Positions 1 through 9,156 of a stretch of DNA of 64,000 bases are shown here, piece by piece. The translations under genes were made by a program, and so were the position numbers. The DNA comes from Puccinia triticina (taxonomy: Eukaryota; Basidiomycota; Pucciniomycetes; Pucciniales; Pucciniaceae), in NCBI RefSeq assembly GCF_026914185.1, contig NC_070567.1, positions 558,001 through 622,000 on the forward strand, written 5' to 3'. The notes beneath the pieces are model-generated. The model was not told the origin of the DNA, made no database searches, and worked only from the letters and a program-made list of their open reading frames with translations. Every line of letters begins with the position of its first letter. The first letter of the stretch is position 1.

Positions 1-59
1 TGGAAAAAAAAAAACGAAGACCGTTGACATGCTGGTGTGTTTTTTTTTTTCTTCGCCAG

Positions 60-1826
60 TATATTATTATGCAAGTCACTTGCCTCTCGATCATCTGCAA
101 ATACATCCTCAACTCCTACGCTCACTACCGGGCCCAAGAACATTGGGAGGGCAAATCGACGTACCAATTCTACATCGAACTGGCCACCGACTTCCTCAAG
201 CTGCTCACTTACATTGGCTTTTTATCGTTAACGCTCACCTTCCACGGCCTGCCGATCAATGTGCTGCGAGATGTCTACTACACATTCAGATCATTTGTGA
301 CGAAATGTAACAATCTGGTCCGGTTCCGTCAAGCGACCCGAAACATGAACGAACGCTATCCGAACGCTACTCGAGCAGAGATGGAGTCACTGGCGGACAA
401 GACCTGCATCATCTGTCGAGAAGATATGGAGTTTCGGGATGAACATGAACCAGCAGCTGGCGATGCCGGACCGAACACGAACGGCAATGGTGCTGGAGCA
501 GCTGCTGGCCCCAACGATACACCCAAGAAACTCGTCTGTGGACATATCTTCCACTTTCATTGTCTCAGGAGCTGGCTAGAACGCCAGCAAACTTGTCCCA
601 CTTGGTCAGTACATAGTCTCTTTTTTATTTTCTTGGCTTTTGCCTCGATTGGTTTACTGATGATCTCTTATCTCGTGACACACAGCCGTCGACCGGTTAT
701 CCAGGCCCCACCAGCCACTCAGGTTGCGCCGCAGAACCCGAATGCAGCCGTGAATCGGGCGTTTGCAGCCGCGATGGCGGCCGCCGGCGCCGGCCCACCG
801 GCGATCCCGCCGGCCATCCCAGGAGGGGCCGGTCGAGCTGCTGGGGCGCCCGGGACCCCGTTAGGGCTGCCTGCAGCCCAAGCTGGCGGCCCTGCAGCAG
901 CGCCGGTTGGCGCGGGGGAGGGCAACCTGATCGGCACCCGCCCCGACGGGAGCCGGCACGACTTCAACCAACGGATGCGCGAATTCGAGCAGCGTCTGGC
1001 CGCGGCCACTACTTCCAATCCCGGCGGGGCGGCCGCAGGTCCACCGGGTACGAGCTCGTACCTCCGCCAACAGGCCCAGACCCGCAACAACCCGTTGCTC
1101 CAGTTCGACCTCTCCTCCCATTCGGGCCCCAGCTCGAGTCGCCCGCTCGCCGGCCGCCACCACGTCCGCCTGCGCACCAGCCCCGGCTCCCGGCCGAACA
1201 GCCCCGGCTTCCCCACATTCCCTTCCGCCCGAATCGAGCGCAAGAACTCCCAGACATCGCCCACTGCCGCCCCATCGCCACCAGCCACGGCCGCCGCCAA
1301 GCCGCCGACGACGACGAGTGCTCTTCCGCCGGTGGCGCGCGCTCAGCCAGACCTTCCCGCGGAACCCAGCAGCCTGGCCGCCTGTCCGGAAGATCCGCCC
1401 ACAGCGACGGACGACACCGACCCTGGCCAGGCTCCGCCAGCCGAGCCGTGTGGAGGAGCGGGCGACAGCGTGCAAGCGGGCTCTCTAGCCGAGCTGAGGA
1501 TCGACTTCGGCGGCCCGGCGCCTCCTCCTGGCCCGGCCGATCGGGCGCGTCTGCCCTGCCTGATCCCGCTCTTCGACCACCGGGCCTCCCCCGTGCTGCT
1601 CCCGGACCCGCAGACGATTCTCGAGGAGTACCAGCAGAAGGTCGCCGGTCGGCCGGCAGCCGCACCGTCTTGCGCGGGCGACCGGCGCTCGGCCGAGCTG
1701 CTCGAGATCCAGAGCTCTCTGGCCGAGTGCTGTGCTCGGCTGGCCCGGCTCATGGGCTCTCCGGCTGCTGGCCGGGCTGCTGTGGATGGTGGAGAGGCTG
1801 AGAAGGGCAAGGGGAGGAGCGAGTAG
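60..1826 (+). CDS. HRD1: HRD1/synoviolin-type ER membrane RING-H2 E3 ubiquitin ligase (3' part of gene)
   Basis: Role from the family: HRD1 is the multi-spanning ER E3 ligase of ERAD, ubiquitinating retrotranslocated misfolded proteins. The window opens inside an intron whose acceptor (ttcgccag) ends at 59. Exons are 60-604 and 686-1826. The first exon encodes the end of the membrane domain ([15 protein letters not shown]) and the family-typical [28 protein letters not shown]. The RING-H2 follows, with [23 protein letters not shown]. The last Cys codon is split by an 81-nt intron (605-685). A roughly 30-residue Gly/Asn/Ala insert sits between the first Cys pair and the CGHIF block. The C-terminal ~380 residues are Pro/Ala/Ser/Gly-rich low complexity from very GC-rich DNA, as in other HRD1 tails. 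The 5' exons with most membrane segments lie outside the window. Confidence 0.9.
   Translation, partial: [588 protein letters not shown]
605..685 (+). other. In-frame, stop-free 81-nt intron inside the HRD1 RING
   Basis: GT-AG intron (gtcagt...cacacag) splitting the TG|C codon of the last zinc-ligand pair. Its length is a multiple of three and it has no stop in frame, so retention would keep the reading frame while replacing the final Cys with Trp-Ser-Val and a strongly hydrophobic stretch. Confidence 0.75.
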
Positions 1827-2133
1827 CGATGGTTTTCTTTTCTTTTTTCTGCTGGATTTTTCTGCTCCATGTTACATACACAGTTACATCTCTCTTTCTT
1901 TCTTTTGTTTTGTTTTTTGAGTTGGATGTATTTTAAATAAATAGATAGTTCAGTGGGATGGGCTGGTGTGATCCGTCCGAGTGGGCTGGGCTTAGCCCCT
2001 CCCGTGTTCCGTGCACCCGGCACAGTCTGAGACACCTCCCCTTAAAAACCCCCGCATACACCCACACAACACAACACCCCCCCATCCATCCATCCATCCA
2101 TCCATCCATCCATCCACCAATCAACAAAAACAA
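1827..2133 (+). other. HRD1 3' UTR and leader of the TMEM41-like gene
   Basis: T-rich 3' flank of HRD1 with a run of TTTTCTTT and an ATTTTAAATAAATAGAT stretch that could support polyadenylation. Then comes a C/A-rich leader for the next same-strand gene. It contains a (CATC)8 microsatellite at about 2083-2114, roughly 20 bp before the first ATG. Confidence 0.6.
2083..2114 (+). repeat. (CATC)8 microsatellite in a 5' leader
   Basis: Eight perfect tandem CATC units directly upstream of the ATG of the TMEM41-like gene. Likely length-polymorphic. Confidence 0.9.
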
Positions 2134-2781
2134 ATGCAAAAGCAAGCCATGTCCCTCCTCAAGCCCATCGCCCTCCTCGCCGCCGCCACCCTCGCCTCGC
2201 TCCTCCTCCTCTCCGCCGCCATCCACTCCGTGCCCCTCCTCCGCCTGCCCACCTCGCTCGAGCTCATCACCAGCCAGATCAGCCATCTGCGCACATACGC
2301 CCACTCCTCCCCCGCGCACGCCCTCCACCTCGCACTCGTCCTCGCCCTCCTCTTCGTCTCCAAGCAGGCCTTCTCCGTCCCCGGCACCGCCCTCCTCAAC
2401 ATCCTCCTCGGCGCCATCTACCCCATCTGGATCGCCGCCCCGCTCAGCTGTCTGCTCACCGCCCTCGGCTCCACCGCCGCCTACCTCCTCGCCCGCACCG
2501 CCCGCCCCCTCTTCGTCCGGCTCATCCCCCGCCCCCTCCTACTCATCCAGCGCGCCGTCGACCCCTTCAGACTCAAGGGCTCCCCCGACAGATTCAACAC
2601 CCCCGAACTCGCCTCCTACCTCCTCATCGCCCGCCTCCTGCCCATCGTCCCCTACGCCGCACTCAACCTCGCATCCGGCGTCCTCGAGCTGCCCCTCCTG
2701 CCCTTCTTCTGGACCATCCTCATCGGATCCCTGCCCTACAACCTACTCACCACCCAAGTCAGTCCCACTATTCCTCAGATC

Positions 2782-2813
<32 letters not shown>

Positions 2814-3410
2814 ACTCCTTCTGTGTAGCTCGGTGACATCCTCCGCTCTGCCGCCGAATCCACATCCCCAGAGGATAACCATCCGCCCACGCTGACCGAA
2901 ATCTGGACGCTCGGCCTGCTCGTCAAGCTGGCCTCGCTGTCCCTGCTGGCCGTCCTGCCCGTGGTCTTCAAGGAGCCGCTTCGGAACGCCATCCAGCGGC
3001 TCATCCGCCCCGGGCCCACACCCACGCCCCGCAAGACCCCGCCCTCGCCCATCATCACCCGCCACCACAGCCTGCTGCTCCAGGATGAGCAAGATTTCGA
3101 GTTCGAGGACGAGGAACAGAGTGCTGGAGTCCAGCTCAGCCCTTCGACTACTATCACCTCATCCTCCGCCTCCTCCTCGTCCGCCGACGACCACCACCAC
3201 CACCCCTACTCCTCGCCCGTCATCCACCTCGACAGCCACCCCCACAGCAAGCTCCTCCCCTCCCACACCCACATCCCCCTCGGCCTCAACATCCTCAACA
3301 CCACCCACCCGCTCCACCTCCACCCCCATCCTGCATCCATCTTCGACCTGCCCTACCGCAAAGCCGCCAGCCGCAGCCCTTCGCCCAACTCCTCGCCCCC
3401 CTTCTCCTAA
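2134..3410 (+). CDS. TMEM41/DedA-like VTT-domain multi-pass membrane protein
   Basis: Exons 2134-2757 and 2829-3410, about 401 residues. After an N-terminal hydrophobic segment comes a VTT/SNARE-associated (DedA, Tvp38/TMEM64/TMEM41) core. Visible motifs are KQAFSVPGTALLNILLGAIYP, then a Gly-rich helix, then LLIARLLPIVPYAALNLASGVLELPLLPF and IGSLPYNLLTTQ. These match the TMEM41 order of FAIPG-type re-entrant loop, LRxxPxxPxxxxN, and FFxxxxIG. Family knowledge: such proteins act as ER/Golgi phospholipid scramblases. The last ~120 residues are His/Ser/Pro-rich low complexity. Start: ATG 2134, or ATG 2149, which has the better context (G at -3). The intron (2758-2828) holds 29 consecutive A and no stop in frame. 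Confidence 0.8.
2782..2810 (+). repeat. A29 homopolymer inside the TMEM41-like intron
   Basis: 29 consecutive A in a 71-nt GT-AG intron, about 18 nt upstream of the acceptor (ctgtgtag). The tract replaces the pyrimidine tract normally expected here; only the short ctcactccttctgtgtag is pyrimidine-rich. Confidence 0.9.
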
Positions 3411-4338
3411 TCCCTGCCCGCTTTCTTCGTCTTTCGTTGCCCTTTCATCCGCCTCGCTCTTCGGGCCCCTTTGTTCGTCTTGCGCGCCCCTCAAGCGCCG
3501 CCTCCTGTATTCTTCGCGCCAGCCCCTCATCTTCGTTCCCCCTCATTCCTTCCCCCAAACACCACCCAAAAAAACCCCCCTTTTTAATCCTATTTATCTC
3601 ACCACTTCCGCCCTCTATTTATTTGGCTATCTATCCATGGTGCAATACGCTTCCCTGCCGCACAATATTTTTCTCTTTTTTTTTCGCCTGTGTTTGTGTG
3701 TCGCATCTCCGCCCCTTAATAGCCCCCCACCTTGTCCCTCTTTTTTGTGTAGCATACATGATGATGGTGATGCTGTGACGAGACGGAAATGCAGACGATG
3801 GTGGAAACGAACGGGTTGCTCCTCCTCCTGGGGGGGGGGCTTCTTGCTTGGTGAGCAGCGCCCAATGGTAGTTTGTGTGCCAGGGTGTCCGTGTCAGTGA
3901 GACCTCCATCAAGTTGACGACCTACCCGCATACATGGAGTGGCATAGGCTTGTCTGGTTTTCTCCGAAAGTTGCGTTCGATGGCTTGCCGGAGGGCACAT
4001 GTCTCTGGGGATTTGTTTACCCTAGTGTAAAGTGTTTATCTGAGTCTGAATTTTCATGACTGCACGTGAGCTTATCATGAGGTTGCGCTGGCTGTCCTCA
4101 GGAGTCTCTCCGTTTCCCGCGCGGACACTCTTTCCATCGTCGACAGAGACAGGGTTCCGCCTGTTTTGGAAGCAAAGACTGCCTGGCTGAGTTAAATTAA
4201 CCAAGCTTCGATTTCCATAACCGGGTGCTGGGCCCGAGCTGGCGATGACGTAGCCCCACCTTCCTCGCCCATAAAGCCCAGCCTCACACCACCCCAGCAG
4301 CCCCGCACTCCACCCAGCACAACAATCTTCCAACTGCC
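3411..4338. other. Intergenic/3' flank, no gene seen
   Basis: C/T-rich 3' flank of the TMEM41-like gene (to about 3720), then mixed sequence with small unsupported reading frames on both strands. From about 4240 the DNA becomes CT/CCACC-rich, a plausible leader for the gene starting at 4339. Confidence 0.6.
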
Positions 4339-5209
4339 ATGTCCTTCCCTCTCCGCCGAGCCGCCCAGGCCTTCAGAGGCCGCCCAGGCACTCCCCGCAG
4401 AACTTACGCTGCCCTGGCTGGCCACCTCGCCGAGAAGGTAGGCCACCCTCCTCTTCCCCCACCAACCGTCATCGCGTGATGATCCGAGTCTTATATAACC
4501 CTACTTTCTCCACCCACCAGCCCTCTCGCGCCTCCGATGTAGGCTGGATCGTAAGCAGGACACCGCGGTATGTCCACAGAAGCAGGATGCATGTAGCTGA
4601 CGGCGGGTTGCTGCGTCTGGTTTGGCTTGAGCAGCTTGCAGCGGCCGCGGTCTTTGTGCCGACGATGGGCTACCTGATGAGCCCCCGGGCCGCCCAGCAC
4701 TCGTCGACGAGCCATGCGCATCCCGTCGAAGACCGCTGGACGCGCTCGTTCGCGCTCGAGCACCTCGACGCCTCCAAGCTCAACCGCCCCATCATGGCCG
4801 CCGACGACGGCATCGTGCCCGCCGGCGAAGGCAGGCCACACGGTATGTCCCCCCCTCCTCGCCCCTCGCCTCTCCCTCCGCCTAGCCTCACATCTCACCT
4901 TCCTCGCTCTCAGGGCCCGGTGACAAGAGCATCCGGCAGATCACTAAGCCCACCGAGAGCCATGCAGGCCACCAAGTGTCCATGCAGAAGGACACCGAAC
5001 ACATCCGAGTACGTCCCCACTCCCTAAACCATCGAGCAGCCCCTCGCGTCCCTGACGCTTTCTTAACCAAGGGCTCCTCTGGCAAGATGGAACACGCCCG
5101 CGCTCTCAGCGCCCAGCGCGGCTCCGAAGCCACCACCATCGACACCAAGGCCGTCCAAGCCCATGCCGCCACCGACCGCCAAGAAAAACTGGCCGCCTCG
5201 CCTTCCTAA
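4339..5209 (+). CDS. Small predicted mitochondrial single-pass protein, family not recognised
   Basis: Read as five exons (4339-4437, 4521-4550, 4635-4842, 4914-5008, 5072-5209), all GT-AG and phase-consistent, giving 189 residues. The N-terminus (MSFPLRRAAQAFRGRPGTPRRTY) is Arg-rich, lacks acidic residues and looks like a mitochondrial presequence. One hydrophobic segment follows (GWILAAAAVFVPTMGYLM). The rest is polar, Ala/Lys/Glu/Gln-rich and probably flexible. I do not recognise the family; a small inner-membrane or respiratory-chain accessory protein is a guess. The second intron (4551-4634) is 84 nt and open in frame, so an unspliced reading remains possible there. Confidence 0.6.
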
Positions 5210-6664
5210 ACACACCGCAAAAAGCCTTCCTCGGACAACTAAGCCAACCCTCCTGCCCTCCCCGGCTATCCTCTTTGTCTCCAAAATCAGTATGCGTGAT
5301 GGACGCACCGTTCCTCGCTCATCTATCAAGTAGTGTATTTTTGTTTGTATCGTATATGTAGAGTAGAGGCTCAATCCAGCCTTGGACGTTTTCCGATGTA
5401 CGATGATCAGCAAAGCTGTAACTTTAAGCTCGTGTTGGTAATGGCCAAGGAGAGGGATGGTGAAGCACTCTGGTAGTGCAACCCATTCCTCCTCCCAGCA
5501 CGCTTTCCAATCCACCGTGCACTCGGTAGTGTATCAACAAGAGTGCAGCTGCGATCGACGTTTGCCCCGATCCGTCTGGCCTCACAGCAGGACTCCCTGT
5601 GGCATCGGCGTCTTGGCTCCAGCGTCACCATGCTCACCCGCCCAACACAGCATGGCCATGTTTGAAGAGATAATCGAACAATGGCGGGGGATCCTCTGAG
5701 CTTGGATAGCTCCCTCTCTTGCCTGTTGGTGCTGTCAAGGCTGGGTTCTGGCCGTTCAAGGAAGAGAAAAACACCAAATTTCTCTCCTACAAACACGGCA
5801 AAAGCCCCACCCAAGAGCCGGACTTGGCCACCAGATATACCACAAGGGAATTGATTTGTCCACTCCGCCACAATCCATCCGCGGTGCCGTGCATGCAGCG
5901 CGCCCAAAGCACGCGCCCCAGCTGTATCCCACCACAGAATCTCTCCCACCCCGCTCTCATCCCCAATCCCTTGGGCCCTCTTCCCCCCAAAGTCGCAAAC
6001 CGAAGAGAAAGGGCGTCGTTTGGATCCGGGCCTCGGCCGATCATCCCGCTGATCTCGGACACGCACCCAGCAACGACGCTGCACGCCCCCCCCCAGCTTT
6101 CTTCGGTCTCTTTTCCCCCATCATCTCTCGTTCATCCATGGCGTGCTCCCTCCCTCCACTGGGGTTGTTTTCTTGCACCCTTTGTTGGTGTTTAGATGGG
6201 CGGGCGCCGACGTCTTTGCGGCGGATCTGCGCTTTGCCGCGGCGTGTGCACTGGTTGGCGCGCCAGAAATGGGTGGATCATCCAGCGCGGCGCAGCGGGC
6301 CCGAAAAAGCCGCCTGCACTATCTGCAGATACATAGCAGTTTCAAGCAGCAAGAGCGGACGGAGAAGATTGGGCCTTTTCGAGTGTCGACCCATGATCAG
6401 ACCGGCCCACTTGTCTAAAAAATGTCTCATTGCACACAGGGCGGATGGTGTGGATGGCTGGGTCTGAAGGCAGCTGCTTGTGGACTTGGGCCGCTGGTTG
6501 GGGGAGCTGGAAGGGAACTGATTGTTGCTTGTTGAAACGCGGATCATGAAATGGAATACGTTGATGGATAATCATCGGCGATGGGCAATGTCAGATGCTA
6601 TTGAGACATTCAATCGGCCGCATGTACCACAGCTCAAGCCCAGCCGCCCGATGGAAATTATCGG
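5210..6664. other. Intergenic, no supported gene
   Basis: Overlapping 80-225 codon open frames on both strands (for example around 5407-6467) contradict each other and show no recognisable domain or splice pattern. They look like chance openings in GC-rich DNA. The right edge runs into the inverted duplication. Confidence 0.5.
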
Positions 6665-7563
6665 ATCGCCATTGAGCGACGACGACAGGGGGCCTCGAGG
6701 GTGAGGGAATCATTAGACGCTTGATTTACCGGGGAGCTTTCGGTGGCGAATTCGTGATTCCGAACCAAGTGCATCACCATCGAGCGAAAGTGACACCGAT
6801 GATGAAGAAAGATGCAAGAGGCCTCGAGGGTGAGTGACTCCTATCAGATTCTTCTGTTTTCCCTGAGCTTCAAGCTCCATTGACGAATCCCTCCTTTCGA
6901 AGATGATGATCACTGACAGAGCTGCCCTGACAAAGAATGAGAGATTTGTCTTGGAGCCCATCCAGCAAGTCGTTGCCATCCAAACAACTGAGAAATTACA
7001 AAAGCGCTCCCTCCATCCTTCATGTGCGACAGAGTCCCGTAAAGTGAATCCCTTTTTGCCTTCGACTCCACATTTCTGAGAGGGAAGGTGTTGGAGGTTG
7101 TTGGAAAAAGCTTTTTCGGGTGTTGGCTGCAGTGGATGTTTCAGTGAGAAATACACTGCATGGATGAGCATTGTGGAGGCAAAAAGCTGGGATTTACTTT
7201 GTGGGTTTCGTTTGCACATAAAAGAGTAAGCGGTAGCACTTTTATAATCCCCACTTCTCTGAATTGCAACGGTTTGCTCGATGAGTTCCAAGACAAATCT
7301 CTCAACCTTTGTCAGGGGTGTCTCTGTCAATCATCATCTTTTGAAAGGATCGATTTGTCAATGGAACTTGAGGCTCAGGCGAAAACGTGATAGGAGTGGG
7401 TCTCTTGTATAATTTCTTGGTCGTCGCTATCGCTTTCGCTCGATGGTGATGCACTTGATTCCATATGTAGCAGGGATTCGTCACTGAAAGCTCCGGTACC
7501 ATATAATTCACTCACCCTCGAGGCCCCCGGAGGATGTATTCGTCGTCGTCGCTCAACGGCGAT
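6665..7563. repeat. Large imperfect inverted duplication (foldback), arms about 0.4 kb
   Basis: The left arm (about 6665-7083) reads, reverse-complemented, as a diverged copy of the right arm (about 7163-7563), with an ~80-bp spacer. Matching landmarks: atcgcc(a/g)ttgagcgacgac at both outer ends; the block CCTCGAGG with GTGAG next to it; TTTCGCTCGATGGTGATGCA; CCAAGACAAATCTCTCA; and TCGAAAGGA/TTGAAAGGA beside GACGAATC/GACAAATC. Divergence is spread out with several indels. The arms also encode similar peptides running towards the centre: TKNERFVLEPIQQVVAIQ from the left on + and TKVERFVLELIEQTVAIQ from the right on -. Acidic Ser/Asp exon-like pieces (SPLSDDD, SSESDTDDEE versus SSESDSDDQE) occur in both. 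It may be a tail-to-tail duplication of a gene fragment. Confidence 0.8.
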
Positions 7564-9156
7564 TCGTTCGCAAATGAGCGTAGGGACTCGAATGCTCGGA
7601 AGGAGATTAATCCGGCCTCTGCCCCTGGTTGTGCGTGCATGACTCCGAGCAGTGACCGTGCCGAGATGCCGAGATGTGGACGAAGGAACGTTCTATGAAT
7701 TCGTATCTCGACCTCTTTCTGATCAAAAACCTTTCTTGAACAAGCAAATCGGTGCAGAAAATCTCGTGAAAGCTTTTTGGCCCTCTCTGGGACTTGCAAA
7801 GGATGTTGCTTTCGACCCAACTGAACGAAGGTTTCCACCGGGGGCTTGCGCTATCCGGACTATGAGGTGTTCGCTGGTCCGGTTGGTCGGAAGGGTAAGT
7901 AACCCATTGGCTCTTGCCTGTGGTCTCACTCCACAGGATGTCCGACGGTGGTGGCGGCGGCGGTGGCCGGAGGAGCTCAGTTCTCTTTCGGTTAGTGTTA
8001 AGGAGCGACCGTCTTCTCTGATTGGATGCGCCTCCTGGGAAATCGCACTGGTTTCTGATGGTCAGCAGCTTGGTTGTATGCGTGTCTATCCGATGCAGCA
8101 TTTCTATCAGAGCTTGCCCTGCCTCCCAGTGGCTGCCCATGGCACAGCCACCACTTCATCACGACCGGTCATTCTCCTGAGGAATCCCTCCTCTGGGAAT
8201 CAAGAGTTTGTCTATCTCTCAGCCTCTAAAGGAATCGTGATCCACTCCACGATGGATTGCTGATCTCACTCCTGCCCACTTCCAGATCCGCATGACATGA
8301 GGCTCCTTGCCGGAGAGAACGACAAAATCGTTGACTGCTTCCGAGTGCAAACGGCAAACCGCAAACCGATGTCGGGGGCGCCGGCGCCGCGTCGCTAGAA
8401 TCCGTTGCAAGACGACTTCCGGCACTGCTTCCCGCCGTTCGTCGCGTCTTCCCAAGTCGTCAAGACAGGAAGAGAAGCCAGGCTCGGCTTTTCACAGGCA
8501 TACTACCCCTGGATGGACGATACACACATACGGCCCGCATGAGGCGACCGATTGACTGAATTCTTTCGCGGAATCTGCATCACATACAATTTAGTTGCAT
8601 ACGCCATCCTAAAAAAGAGGCTTTTTAAAACAGCAAGTTCTGGCCTTACACATCCACAAGGCGATGTACATAAACATGTAAGGAGATTTGTTTGTGCTGA
8701 GTAAAAACTGTTTTGTCTTCTCTCCCTTCGACAGTGATCTCAGTAGAATTTCCTCCCGTCTCCCTTTTTTCTCAGCTCGCTGTTAAAAATTTTACATAGA
8801 ACCATCACTCCATTGACATTTTCAACTCTCCATCCATCCAACAGATTCACCATCCATCCCTCCTTCCGAGCCTTCCCGTACATATCGAGGCAATCACAAG
8901 ACTTCACACCAACGAGCACCCCACAAATACCTTAACGCTTTTCCATCGCTACGCCTTCGTCACTCTTGTCAAATACATAGCTTTTATCTCCTCTGATCTG
9001 GATTTTAAGCGTTCCCTGTCAGTCTTGACCTTTAAATCCCTTTTCCTAGCGTGATCATGCACGTCTTTAAAAAATCATTGGTAATGCTCATCTGAATCCA
9101 CTCTCTCATCGTACAAACTTCGAGGCCGGAAGAACCAGCAGGTTGCTCTCTTAGCG
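7564..9156. other. Region right of the foldback; weak coding signal only
   Basis: The - strand from about 7840 to 7512 continues into the right arm (ending SPLSDDDEYILRGPRG) and could be an upstream exon of the gene fragment duplicated in the foldback, but no convincing start or exon chain was found. 8560-9156 is AT-richer and looks like promoter/leader DNA for the RhoGEF. Confidence 0.4.

Noticed and set aside
719..2035. Long minus-strand frames over the HRD1 tail
   Set aside because: Shadows of GC-rich plus-strand coding DNA, with no domains.
3085..3900. 271-codon Pro/Ser/Thr frame
   Set aside because: Overlaps the TMEM41-like C-terminus in another frame and runs into its 3' flank; pure compositional opening.
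5407..6467. Overlapping open frames on both strands
   Set aside because: Mutually exclusive, without recognisable motifs or introns.
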